DNA of 64,000 nt from Paramecium octaurelia (lineage: Eukaryota; Ciliophora; Oligohymenophorea; Peniculida; Parameciidae). Below the pieces are notes generated by a model. The model saw only the letters and a program-made list of their open reading frames with translations. It did no database searches and was not told the DNA's origin. The stretch covers positions 9,722 to 73,721 of the forward strand of contig CAJJDP010000039.1 in NCBI GenBank assembly GCA_905182995.1, read 5' to 3'. Made by a program: the position numbers and the translations under genes. This document shows positions 34,769 to 45,643 of the stretch, in pieces; position 1 is the stretch's first letter, and the number at the start of each line of letters is the position of its first letter.

Positions 34769-36186
34769 TCAAAATTTAAATTTAATTAACCAATAGAATT
34801 AAAGAGCATTCAATCCAATAACAAGTGCTATACATTGTAAAATATGCTTGAAGTTTAATTATGATGTAAATATATAGATTAAAACAAACATATATATGCT
34901 TATCATTTCTAATTTTTAATGAATTGCAAATACCCTTTATTGTTTTAACTTAACAAGTATTTAATTTTCCTAATTAAACCTAGGTTGGCTAAATTATTCT
35001 TTAACTTATTTCTGTATTCTCTCTATTTGGTATAATAATGTCAATACTTGTTATCCTTCCATATCGGATTATAGTTGTTCTTGTTCTGTCTACAATTACG
35101 TAATCTTTTTCTTCAAATCACTTTGTTAATTAGTTAAGTTCTCTAAATCAATTGAGGATCTTTCGAATATTTATTTGATTTAATCACACTATTTTAATTT
35201 AAATTATGACAATACTTCAGCTGATCTTTTATCAACATCTTTTTTAAGCTCATTCCTTTCAATATTGAACAATTCTTATCTCTCGTTGCTTACAGCCTCA
35301 ATTTCTTCTGAACTTGATTCCAAGGCAAGCAATAAGGTTTTTAATAATTAAGGAACCTCTTCAATCAAATGAGCATTTTCAGGAGCCAATAATGGCTTTA
35401 ATGAAACTTGGAACATTAGATGTAAATATACATAATACTAGGGTGTAGGGGTTATCAATAACAACAGTATCTAAATCGTTTCTGATATCATTGCACATTG
35501 ATTTAAACTTATTCAATTCATCATTCTATTTGTTATTAGCTAAAAAGGCTGGTGACTCACTCAAATCTGGTTTTTTGGCCAAGAAATGAGCTAAACCTTA
35601 AAAGTGTTATAAAAATGAGTTTATGACTTTGGAAGTTTAGTTTATTTCCTTTTTTAAATTTTAGAGTTTATCAATCTAACAAATAATTAATATGAAACAT
35701 ACTTCATCATTACGAATAGCTTGCATCTGAGGAACAAATTTATTCTCTTCTGTTAATAATCTCTTTCTTTCTTCGAATATTTTTTCTGAAAATTCTTTTT
35801 CCTTAGTGACAATTGTAAGTTCTTCACCAACATTCTACAATTAATATTTTGATAAAAAGATCTTTTATTTCAATGCTTATTTCCTCTCAATGTCTTCATT
35901 ATAAATTTTGAAAATTGATACTTCGTGTATAGACAGTCTAATACTCCTTCATTGTCTTTTCACTATCCATCACAAGCTCAGATTCAAAATGATTTAGATT
36001 AATTATCAAATCGACAGGATCTTGATAATTATTTATATAATTACTTTAACTAGATTTCAGAACTAGCTATTATTCTTTTAATACTTTTTTCCCATAATCG
36101 CTTTGAGTCAGGAATTCGAAATCTTTCACAGAATCAGTCGCAAATGTGTATATGCACAAATATGTTAACAATACAATTCGTTTCAT
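34769..36186 (-). CDS. Secreted coiled-coil protein resembling trichocyst matrix proteins
   Basis: 445 residues in four exons; introns 35,894-35,921, 35,676-35,702 and 35,407-35,431 (28, 27, 25 bases). The start MKRIVLLTYLCIYTFATDS is a signal peptide. The rest is largely alpha-helical with heptads. The opening LTQSDYGKKVLKEQQ, DPVDLIINLNHFESELVMD matches the layout of Paramecium trichocyst matrix proteins (a GK.(L/V) helix, then a D.V..I...L...L..E segment), which are secretory, processed and packed into crystalline defence organelles. I infer that relationship from layout only. The C-terminus is uncertain: after KLKQQ the frame runs through AT-rich, hydrophobic sequence to TGA 34,769, and a GTA...TAG 25-mer just before could be spliced, shifting into the frame of the downstream WD40 gene. 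Confidence 0.6.
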
Positions 36187-36376
36187 CCGTTTTTAATTTA
36201 TATTTCATTAATATAATCAGAAATTATCTGCATTCAAAATATTTGATTCCAACTAATATCAACCCTCATAAGATCAATATATTGCAATCTTAATCCCAAA
36301 GGCAGAATACAAAACTGTCAATACAATAATAACCGGCAATTCTCATTAAAAAATATAAAAAGTAAATGAGGAAAAT

Positions 36377-37348
36377 TCATTTTATAAACACTCCATTTTC
36401 CCAATATCCCTCTATTATTTTATCTCTCGTTTCCAATTTCCCATACCCATGATACACTCCATCATACCATTCTCCAGTATACACCTTATCCGAAGAAGTA
36501 AACTTTCCAAATCCTTGCTTTCTCCCCATATAGTAATTTCCCTCATACATTTTCCCATTTGGCCAAACCAATTTTCCATAGCCATGCATCTTTCCATCCT
36601 TGAATTCCCCTTCATATGTCTCGCCATCTCCAAAATAGTATATACCCTATCCACTGATTTGATTGTCAGCAAACTCTCCCTCATACCTGGAATCATCCTT
36701 ATACCATAGGATCTTCCCTTTCCCGTGCTTCATTCCATTTTAAAAGTCGCCTTCGTAAATATAATATTTGTTATAAATCTCAATTCCATGTCCAGAAGGT
36801 AGATTTTCCTTCCATTATCCTTCATATTTCAATTAATTTGATATGTACCTGCCAAAACCGTGTTGTTAATCATTTTTAAACTCTCCTTCGTATTGTTCAC
36901 CCTCTTAAAACTTGATTTTACCAAAACCATCTGCCATGTCATTTTTCCAACTTCCTTTAAAAGATGAACCATCATGATAAAAAAATTAACCTTATCCTTC
37001 CCTTTTGCCATCGACTAATGTACCCTAATAAACACCGTTTGGGTATTCAAAATATTCAGAGACCAAATTTGTAGGGGATTGAGCTTGTGAGTCAGGGATA
37101 CTTTCATAATTCAAGGTTCTTTTGCGATGTAATTTAACATTGAAAGGGACTTTTTTGACTGTATCATGAAATTGGGATTTTGTACTGTTTAATGAATCAA
37201 GAGATTGGAGCTTTCCCAGATCAGAGATATTTGGAGAAGGGAATTTGGAATCAAACTTGTAGACAAAGAATGAGTCAGAATCACCTTCAATTTGTACAGA
37301 TTTGAACTCATCCTCAGTGATTTCAACATGGTTACATTAATTTCCCAT
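36377..37348 (-). CDS. MORN-repeat protein with myristoylation-type N-terminus
   Basis: 323 residues with no introns. The start MGNQCNHVE has Gly2 and Cys5, suited to myristoylation and palmitoylation. Residues 20-110 are Ser-rich and disordered. About nine MORN units follow, of the pattern Y.G....G...G.G: GVYQGTLVDGKREGQG, SSFKGSWKNDMADGFG, EQYEGEFKNDQQHGFG, LKYEGQWKENLPSGHG, YIYEGDFKNGMKHGKG, SRYEGEFADNQISGQG, ETYEGEFKDGKMHGYG, KMYEGNYYMGRKQGFG and KVYTGEWYDGVYHGYG. MORN arrays form rigid beta-strips that bind membranes or partners at the cortex in ciliates. The ATG is only 13 bases after the stop of the Myb gene upstream, leaving little room for a promoter outside that gene. Confidence 0.9.
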
Positions 37349-37361
37349 TATAAAAATAATA

Positions 37362-38276
37362 TCAAATTTTAAACTGATCTTCTTATTCATTTGGTTCATC
37401 TTCATCCTCCATGTATTCGTCATCCATAAAAGAACTTAAGTAGGAAGAAGCAGTGAACTAAATATGTTTAAAAAGATTACTGAAGGAGTTTAGTCCATTG
37501 ATAAAGGTTACTTAATGGATTCACTATCTTGGGACAATGTATTCTCAATGCCGCTGACGTCCCCATTATTTAAAACGACTGAATATGGGTTCTACTGACC
37601 CAAAAAGACTCTTCTTATGTAAGAATAAAATCTGTTTTTAACAGTATTTTCCTATTTAATAAAAATAAATGATTACTGGTCTTCCCTTCAATTATTTTGA
37701 AGCAATACTCCACTTAGCTCCATGTTCTTTGAAAACTTTCAATATAATATCATCTTCTTCTTTGGTCCAAGGAGCTGTTATGATTGATGGATCTAATTTA
37801 TTTAGATACCTTTCCCTTATTTGTTTTCCACTTTTACCTGGTAAATGTTTTGCTATTTCCGCCCAATTTTTATCGTACTGTTTGACAAGTTAGATAATTT
37901 TTTAATCATCTTCAAATTCCCATTTCTTCTTATTATTCTTAAAATATAAAATAAGATACGTACCTCTTAAGGATTCAATCTTCTCCATCTTTATGAACAC
38001 TAATTCATATTTCTTCCTGGTAACTGTTCTGCTATCTTTCTCCAATTTCCATTAAAGCTTATGTAGGCCTGTCTCAAGATAGCATCCTCGTTCTTATCCC
38101 AAAGTTTTGCGTGAGTGACTTCTTTTCTTGATGAGTTATCATTGGCTGATCCTTTATGTACTTTCTCCTTCTGATGCTTTTTATCTTTTGTGATTCGTTT
38201 TTTCTCAATTTTTCCAGTTTCAAGTGATATTTGGCTTTGTGATCTAATGATGAATAGGGATTTATTACTTTATCAT
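37362..38276 (-). CDS. Three-repeat Myb-type DNA-binding protein
   Basis: 271 residues in five exons; introns 38,244-38,268, 37,938-37,963, 37,652-37,676 and 37,458-37,480 (25, 26, 25, 23 bases). The first exon has only 8 coding bases (ATG ATA AA). A basic N-terminus precedes three SANT/Myb repeats: R1 LWDKNEDAILRQAYISF, GNWRKIAEQLPGR, QCSQRWRRLNP; R2 KWEFEDDQKIIQLVKQY, NWAEIAKHLPGK, QIRERYLNKLDP; R3 PWTKEEDDIILKVFKEHG, KWSIASKQLKGR, VKNRFYSYIRR. The tryptophans are kept in R1 and R2, and the recognition helices (RERYLNKLDP, KNRFYS) resemble c-Myb/CDC5-type repeats. The tail is acidic (MDDEYMEDEDEPNEQED), as in an activation region. It is probably a sequence-specific transcription factor. Confidence 0.88.
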
Positions 38277-38369
38277 TGATTTTTTTGGGTACTCCTCTAT
38301 TACATCCAATTATGCAGTTTAAGCAAGATTTTGAATATTTTACCTAATGTATTCGTAATGATATCTTAC

Positions 38370-38930
38370 TATGGGTAGGGTCCAGACATAATCTATTAAT
38401 CAGACGCCGGCTAACTTCCTGGATTACTTCCTTAATACGGACCGTTGTTAGAGGATACAGACTTAGCTAAGATTGAGAACTGTGCTAGTTATCCTAAAAC
38501 ATCATTTTATCTTGAGAGTTCCAACGCTTCCCAGCTAGCCATCTTATTGGATTTATTATCGGATAATGAGAGAAATCCTTCAACAGGTTCCACTCTTAAT
38601 AGTAATTGTAAATATACCTTCCATTTCAATTGATGTTTTTACTGCCCCTTTATTTATCATATTCTGGAAGTGGTTCTGCTATTGCGGTTACTACTATTGC
38701 TGCCGTTTCTCCTAAGCTTCCTATAACTTCTGCTTTAACTCCTAAGATGTAGACTGCAGAGCTTTCTGCTCAACAGGAGATGGTGCATATGCTTACCCCG
38801 TATCGAGGATTGGCTTATTGGAATCCTCTTTTACACTTATAGGTTGATCTTGTGCTTCCTGCTTCGGCTTTCTTGCACAACAGAAATTTAACCATAAGTC
38901 GACAAACATTTCTTTTCGTCAGATAAAAAT
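38370..38930 (+). other. Compositionally odd, GC-raised stretch with coding-like frames
   Basis: From about 38,370 to 38,930 GC content rises and the plus strand reads as ordinary, non-AT-biased protein, first in one frame to a TGA near 38,634 (PDIIYQSDAGQLPGLLPQYG, LLEDTDLAKIENCASYPK, NASQLAILLDLLSDNE), then from an ATG at 38,633 in another (PLYLSYSGSGSAIAVTTI, QQEMVHMLTPYRGLAYW, LVLPASAFLHNRNLTISR). No introns of normal form join them. Codon use (GCT, CCT, TCC, GAG) is unlike neighbouring genes. I do not recognise the protein. It could be a captured foreign fragment or the relic of an element or gene of different composition. Confidence 0.4.
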
Positions 38931-39282
38931 ATTTAATAAATTTTGTAATTCAACTCAATCACCACCTACTTCATGTCCATCCAACCCAATATGCTCCTTG
39001 TTTATCAAAAATTCATAAAATATTTTCAAAAATAAGTCATTAAAATTCTCAATTAGACTATATTATTTTTCATTAAATATATCTATAATTCATTATTTTC
39101 AACATATTAACTGTGTGATTACAAACTTTGTTATTCTATCTGTGAAATCTCATGACAAATTGTGTTTAATTCCAGCACATTTATATACCAATTAAATCTG
39201 ATGTATTAAATTCGTTTCAAATCTAGAAATGAACACAAATTACATTTTAATTAAAATAGAAAAGACTTAAAATTCCATATTC
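38931..39282. other. Intergenic, nothing recognised
   Basis: AT-rich sequence between the odd stretch and the short gene at 39,283; no frame or repeat of note. Confidence 0.4.
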
Positions 39283-39702
39283 ATGGCCACTCATCACATA
39301 TGCAAATTCAGACTAACCAAAACTATTCACAAAGACCAAATCAAATCACTTAAACAATAACTCCTTGATAAAACCCCACAAGAGTCCTAATCGAACAATT
39401 CACAATATGTGCTAACTAATCTCACTCACCAATTCCAAAAACTCAATTCTCAAAATCTTAATACTAATTCCATCTTTGACGAAATCAAACAACAAAAACC
39501 ACTCAAGTACAATAAACACGCAACACTAACTTCACAAAACTTTGATTAATCATTAACTACAATTCTTCGAAAGTTACAATAATCGATTCCTAAGCAAAAT
39601 GAAATAAAAAATAAGACTTAGAATTATAGAAAAGAAGTCTAACCCATAAACAATACTATTTAAACCAATGAAGGAACAATTAAAGTGGATTACTAATTTT
39701 GA
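39283..39702 (+). CDS. Short hypothetical protein
   Basis: An intron-free frame of 139 residues from MATHHICKFRLTKTIHK to TGA 39,700-39,702. Composition (Lys, Gln, Asn, Ser, Thr; many CAA as well as TAA/TAG Gln codons) is gene-like, and the plus strand here is strikingly A/C-rich and G-poor, unlike neighbours. Predicted helical with a polar character; no domain or membrane segment. It converges on the F-BAR gene, whose stop lies 74 bases away. Confidence 0.5.
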
Positions 39703-39776
39703 TTTCAAATTCTTTTCATTATTTACATTTATTTTCCATTCATATAAAATTTTAAATACATTACTTAAATAATGAG

Positions 39777-41489
39777 TCAATAATCTTCATTCATTGGGTA
39801 TCTAAAACCTTAATCTTCCCATTTGATTTGAGAATCAGCATATACTCCTTATTTTATATAAGACGTTTGACTAATAGAATTGAAAAACTGCTTGATTACA
39901 CATTTTGCATTTTCTATCAAAAATTTTTAGTAAACGCAAATGTGCAATTAATATATTAAGAAAAGACTATAATATTTATGATAATAAGATTTATTACACG
40001 GATAATATCTCAAACTTAACTGTTAATGGCTTACTAATTTAGATTAAAAATTATATTTTACTATGAGATCATCGGCTATTTCTTTGTTTAATTTAAAAAA
40101 TTAAGAAAACTTTTGAACAATGTCCCTAACTAAATCTGGCGATAGCTTAAACATCAACATGTGTTATGCTACTTAAGTCAATATACTTAAAATGCTTGTA
40201 TTAATGTTTTCTTTCGTTCCTTTTTTTATCTTAGATATTTAATTGATAATAACAGCCTCCCAATAATCACGATGCTACCATATTTGATGATTCACAAGCA
40301 TGTCTTACATATATCTTGTTTGAATATCCTTAGTAAATAGTCCAAAACTAAACTAAAGTAACTACTAAGCCAAAATGGCATGTTTATTTTCATAACACTA
40401 AATAATCAATAATATCATTACAAAATCCAAAATTCCAATCGAAATATTAGTGCACTGTATAAACTCTTGGAGAGTTAGTTGAAATGAACTAGAATTGAAC
40501 TTTTGGGATAGGTAATTCAAAAACTCTTCTTGTTTCTGAGGCGATTCTTATATTTCTTTCGTTTCTTATTCAATTTGCTCTTCCGTTTTTTCTAACCCAA
40601 TAGGATATATATTAGTTGTGTATATTTATTATTAGCCCTAACTATCAAGTAATTTAGTTAGAAAAGAGTCTAAGTCAATAGGATTACTTTCTTATTACTT
40701 TGTCTTTTTTATGAAATCCTCTATAAATAAGTTTTAATCTTGATCATGAAGTCTCTGAATTAATAATATTCAAAATTACATCAGACATCTTCTCTAAATC
40801 ATATAAGTGATTTTTCGCAATAGAAGACTCATAGACAAATATTTTTAGTATGCAATCCTTAACTGCATTGAGTCTCTATAAGTTTAATTGTTAGAGTTGA
40901 TCTAGGGTCGCCTCTGCTTCTTGCTCTTTCAACAACAGTTCCATTTCCTATTTCAATTCTAAGTAGTTCCCCTTTGCTTATTGATACTCTTTCTTACATG
41001 CAGCAGCCCTAACAATCGAATCTAATAATACTTGTTTTTCTATTTTTCTAGTTTCTCTGGTTGGCAGGCTGAATATGCAAGTTCCAAAGTTCCCTCGATT
41101 TCATATTCTCTCTTCTTATTTTTGAGGTATCCTTCTGCTGCTTTAAGATTTGATCTTATCGATTATAATTGACTATCCCACAATTTGACATAATCTAAAT
41201 ACTAGGTTGCTTTCTATTAAACTATTAATTGTTTCATTATATCTATTTCTCCCTTTATTTCCTCAGCAAATTGAGATGATAATTATGCCCTGATTCCAAA
41301 AGAAGCACTGAAGAATTCATTGATCGGAGCCAATTTTGTTGCCAATTTTTCAATTGCTTTCGAATACTTCATTTCAATTTCATATCGATCTTAGAGACAT
41401 TCACAGATTATGCCGGTCTATTACCATCCCAAATTAGTGTTAGATATAACTGCAGATGCCTTGTTTTTCAAGTCTTAGCTATAAAGCAT
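39777..41489 (-). CDS. F-BAR (FCH) domain protein
   Basis: 554 residues in three exons; introns 41,009-41,031 and 40,755-40,779 (23 and 25 bases). The N-terminal FCH region reads LKNKASAVISNTNLGWQQTG, ICECLQDRYEIEMKYSKAIE, KLATKLAPINEFF, matching the F-BAR consensus W.G...L...L.ER..IE..YAK.L.KLA. A long helical part follows with QFAEEIKGEIDIMKQLI, YLKNKKREYEIEG, AACKKEYQQAKGNYLELKQE and YESSIAKNHLYDLEKM, typical of the dimeric curved coiled coil that senses or bends membranes in endocytosis and cytokinesis. The C-terminal 320 residues are mostly helical with no SH3 domain; the last 60 residues, past 39,960, are weakly supported and the gene may end earlier through an unseen intron. The start MLYSQDLKN precedes the FCH closely. 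Confidence 0.8.
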
Positions 41490-41637
41490 ATGAGAAATTT
41501 AATAATTAATTAAATAAATTAATTCAATATAGAAATCCATATTAAAAAACTTATAAATTAAAACTTTGCATTTCTAATAATTACCAAGAGTAGGAATGAT
41601 AAAGATTTGCGTGTGAAAAATATTAATAAATTTAATA

Positions 41638-44600
41638 TCAATTGAAAGTTTGTGATCTTTTAGCATTATCTTCCCTTAAATTTTCTTCGCTTTATTGAAC
41701 AAGATCAATCCTTTCAGATAAATAATTTGTAAATAATTATTGAAACTAAAATGCTTATTCTTGTTTATTTATTAGCTATTTCAACAAATCTAATAGTAAT
41801 ATGTGATTATTATCATCCTTAGCCTCTTACAAATCAATTTAGTCATTAATAATGGATTAGTAGTGTTAAGTTGTTAATTTAACTGAATTAGTTAGACTTC
41901 TAATTTAATCAAGTTATTTGATATTTTTGGACATTCCTTATAGGCCATTGTACACTTCACAATTGAATTTAACGAGAAGGCAACAATTCTTTTACAAACT
42001 ATCCCTTAACAACTTTGTTTATCCAATAATATTGAAAATAAGTGTGTTGAGTTCTTCATTGATCATTTTCTAATCACCATCACTCAAATTTTAAATCACT
42101 TAATTTTTATTATCGTTTATTTCCTTTTTCTATTGTTTTTTTTATTTAAATTTCTTAAACTCATTAGAGATCACTTGTAAGTGTTTTTCATGATCTTTTG
42201 TTTCTCTATCTCTTTCAGATTCTTCATCTTTCTCTATTTCTGTTTTACCATCAAATCTATTTATTAAATCAATGATTGAATTTTAAAATTCCTATATAAA
42301 TTCTCGTAATTTATTAATCAAAAGGGTAATCAATAAATTTTCTGTTTCGAAATTCCTCTCAGACAATATAATCTTCTCAAACTCTTCAGGATTAGTATTT
42401 CCCAAAACAAAGGTTTCGAAATTAGTGATCATTTCTTAATTTTGTTATATTTCTTAATCCTTCTCTTCGATTTCCTTTTCAGCCTAATCAATTTATTATT
42501 TTAAGTCTCTGATCTTTTATTTCCTCTACTCTTGTAAATCATCTGAGTTTTAATTAAAATAAGTATCCTTATATAATTCTGCATGTCCCAAATCAAAATT
42601 AGTGTGATCGTTACTTTTTGAAGAATTGTATTCCCTTTGATTTTATGATAAGCTAGTATTAAATTGATTCTAATTTAAAGAATCCTCTTAATTTTGGATT
42701 TTGCTTTGAGAAAGAAAGTAACTTTCTTTTTATGAATCAATTTTTTTTTTAGAAGAAAATGTTACATTCTGACGCTCATCTCCTTATTTATCTTCGTGTT
42801 TCTGCGATTTCAAAAGGTTTTCCTCCTCCTCGGAGTCTTTGTTTTGTTCGGAATGGTCAATCAATTTAATGGATTATTTTTTTTGGTTTGATTCAGGCTG
42901 ATTATTAATTAAGTCATTTGTCAGTTCTGAATCTTATTAATTTTTGCTTAGGGTTCCCTCTTCATTTTGTTAGGAGTTCGAATTCATCTATTGATCTTCA
43001 GTCTACTCGATGTCCTTATCCATTTTTTCGTTTTATTAAGAAAAATTATTAATTTATGGTTAAAAAACATTTTTAGCTTATTATTATATTTATTCCATTT
43101 CTTCACCATTGCAGTTTAAGTTAAGCAATACTGCCTTTTATTCTATTTTTGGACTATTCTCTACTTCAATTATTTCTTTATTACAAAATCCTTAATCTAC
43201 TTCACATTAAGTTACTTCTTTATGTTCCTCTTAATTATTCTCGCATTGCAGCTTAATTTACTCTAGTTGCAGGTTAACTTCCTCTTAGAAGATACATTAT
43301 TTGTTTGTTTCAATATCCTCTTAGTTCACTTATTATTAAATATCATTATTATTTAAATCAATTTCTTTCTCATTTTCACTCTCAAAATCCTATATTGTTA
43401 GTTTCTGTAGCTATTCACATATATCCTCTGAATTGTCTGAGTGTTTGGAACCTTGTTATTATGCATCAGAATTATTCTCTTAATTTATTTTTTCTACTTT
43501 TTATAGGCCTCCTTAATGAAGCTCTTGTTATGGAAAAATTTCTTATTAATTAAATTCCTATTAGTCTGGTATCATATTTTGATCTTCAATTAAGACTCTG
43601 ATGTCCTTATCTTATTATTGTGAATTATTGATCTTATCAAAGATTTCTTCATCCTCAGTTTTAACTATGATTGGCTATTAATCTTCTTCCTCTTTAGTTT
43701 ATGATTATATTGAATTTTCACTCAATTGCAATTATTCAAATTATGCTTAAATGATAAATTCTTCATCCTACTAAACTTCCTTTGAAACTATTTATTTTGA
43801 AACATCACCCTCTTATGATAATAAATTATCTTATAGACATTCTTCATTAATTTATTATAAATTGCTTTCTCCTTAATCTACTACTTAGTCTTAGTTAATC
43901 TCAATTTCATTTACTTCTGTTTTTTCTTATTCAACTTAATTAGTTTATAGATCGCTTTCTCTAATAGATTTTTTCTAATCTGTTGAATCTGTGAATAAGA
44001 ATTACTAATCAACTGAACTGTTGAGTCTTTTCTCATCTTAACTATTTTTTTATCCCTCTTCACCTTAAATATTTCCTTTATATTCATCCTATTTATTTTA
44101 TTCATCTTCACTTTAACTATTTGAATAATTTTCATCCTAATAATGTTATTTGTCCTCATCTTAATTTTAAGATTAATTTTTATCCTCAACTTCCAGTGTT
44201 AATTCCTAATTATTACATTAAGATTCTTAATCTTTATCTTAAATATCCTAGTTCATTTCTGTATCATCTTCTAATTGATTAGACTATTCTATAGATTTTT
44301 GTGTTTCTTCAATAATTTTATCAGAATATTTAGATTCATTATCTTCCTTATTTTCATAGTTCTCATCTTAATTATTGTTTACTTCATCAGTTTTAGCTTT
44401 CACAAGTTCTTACGATGCATCTTCATTAATTGATTCGTCGACTTAATCTAAATTTCCTTTTTTTTCATTCTCAACATAGTTATCCCTTTTATTGCAATTC
44501 TACTATAGCCCTTCCAAAATATTCTCTTAGTCCTCAATCTATATTTAAATTGATTATTATTATTCTACTTCCTAATGGTCCTATTTGATTTCTTAACTCA

Positions 44601-45554
44601 AATCAGGTAGTTGTTCTCCTTGCTCTGATGATCCCTCTTCTATTTATCGTAATTATTCAGAATTGATTTAAGCATTTACATTTTTAGTATCCTCATCAAT
44701 TGATTCTTGGCTGTTTTTTTCTTCTGTATTTTCACAATCATCTATTTCTACATCTTACCTATGATCTTCTGTGTTTTAAGTTTACATATTCTGGTCATTT
44801 TCGATAATATCTTCTAGTTGGATTTACTTCTATTCTTGATTATCTTCTAAACTACCTTCTATATCTGATTATTATACTAAATTATTGGTTTATTCTTATT
44901 GCAGTCTCAAAGAGAGTTAGGAATTAATTTACTATCCCGAATCAATATCTTATTTGTAATTATCAATTTCGTCATTATTTATTTCTATAGTGATTTTTTT
45001 TTTATTACTAAATTACGGTCTTGCTTTTTTGGTCTATTGATTTGGATCTTCGTTTTCTAGCGAATTTAAATAATGACTTTCTGTTATAATTATGTTAAAT
45101 ACTTTCTTATTTTAGATTTTAATATTAATCTGGATTTTAATTTTGCACAATGATTGATTCATTTTATGAAATCTCATTGATTAGATTATTCTCAATTTGA
45201 TGGTTAATTAGATTTAATTTATCTGTTTCGTCAGAATTTACAATATTTGAATCTGCATTAATTTTAGCATCATCATCATTATTTGTATCTCCAATTTGAT
45301 TATCTAAATTGTCTTGATTTTCTTATTAAACTAAGTTGGTGCTGCTAGCTTAAGGTAAATCATTGGTAATTATGGATTCATCATTCTATTTTAATTAATA
45401 GACTTTTTACTTTAGGCTAATCCCCTTGAGATTGATCTTCTGTTGAAATGAATTAACTAGTTTATGGTTATTATTAGGATTAATCCTATTAAAAATCCAT
45501 AGTCAATTTCTTTTTAGAATTTGGAGTACTAGAACTTCCAACATTTTTCTTCAT
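41638..45554 (-). CDS. Large acidic Gln/Asn/Glu/Asp-rich coiled-coil protein
   Basis: About 1,290 residues. An intron at 45,398-45,422 (GTAAAAAGTC...AATAG, 25 bases) is clear; one more of length 1 mod 3 is needed near 45,130-45,150, best read as a 19-base GTG...CCAG. With both, the length is an exact multiple of three and no TGA interrupts over 3.8 kb. The N-terminal two thirds is an extreme acidic, Gln-rich low-complexity region (repeats like EDNQEQ, DEDKQHYQDEN), with Gln almost always TAA/TAG. The C-terminal 350 residues are a regular coiled coil (LKQQIDQAEKEIEEKDQE, ERNFETENLLITLLINK, SKNIKQLDQIRSLTNSV) ending EDNAKRSQTFN. No family was recognised. A structural or scaffold role at cortex or basal bodies is possible but not shown. 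Confidence 0.7.
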
Positions 45555-45643
45555 AAATTAATTAGAAATGAATATTATAACCAATAATTAATTATTAATA
45601 AGATGTAAATAAGTATAGTCTTATGTTACCTATAAAAATTTCA

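Noticed and set aside
34740-36186. Single fused gene of signal-peptide coiled coil plus WD40
   Set aside because: Formally possible through one intron, but a secreted coil joined to a cytosolic-type propeller is unlikely, and each half has its own plausible start.
36415-36709. Alternative ORFs overlapping the first MORN gene on both strands
   Set aside because: They are frame-shifted or antisense readings of the MORN repeats; only the frame with Y.GEW periodicity is sensible.
43305-43553. Plus-strand ORF opposite the acidic protein gene
   Set aside because: It is the complement of a Glu/Asp/Gln-rich repeat frame; hydrophobic Leu/Ile/Ser composition is the usual shadow of such a gene.
44985-45016. 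32-base GTA...TAG stretch containing ten A, as an intron of the acidic protein gene
   Set aside because: Its length does not restore the frame. An upstream intron of length 1 mod 3 (about 45,140) does so and gives better protein sequence.
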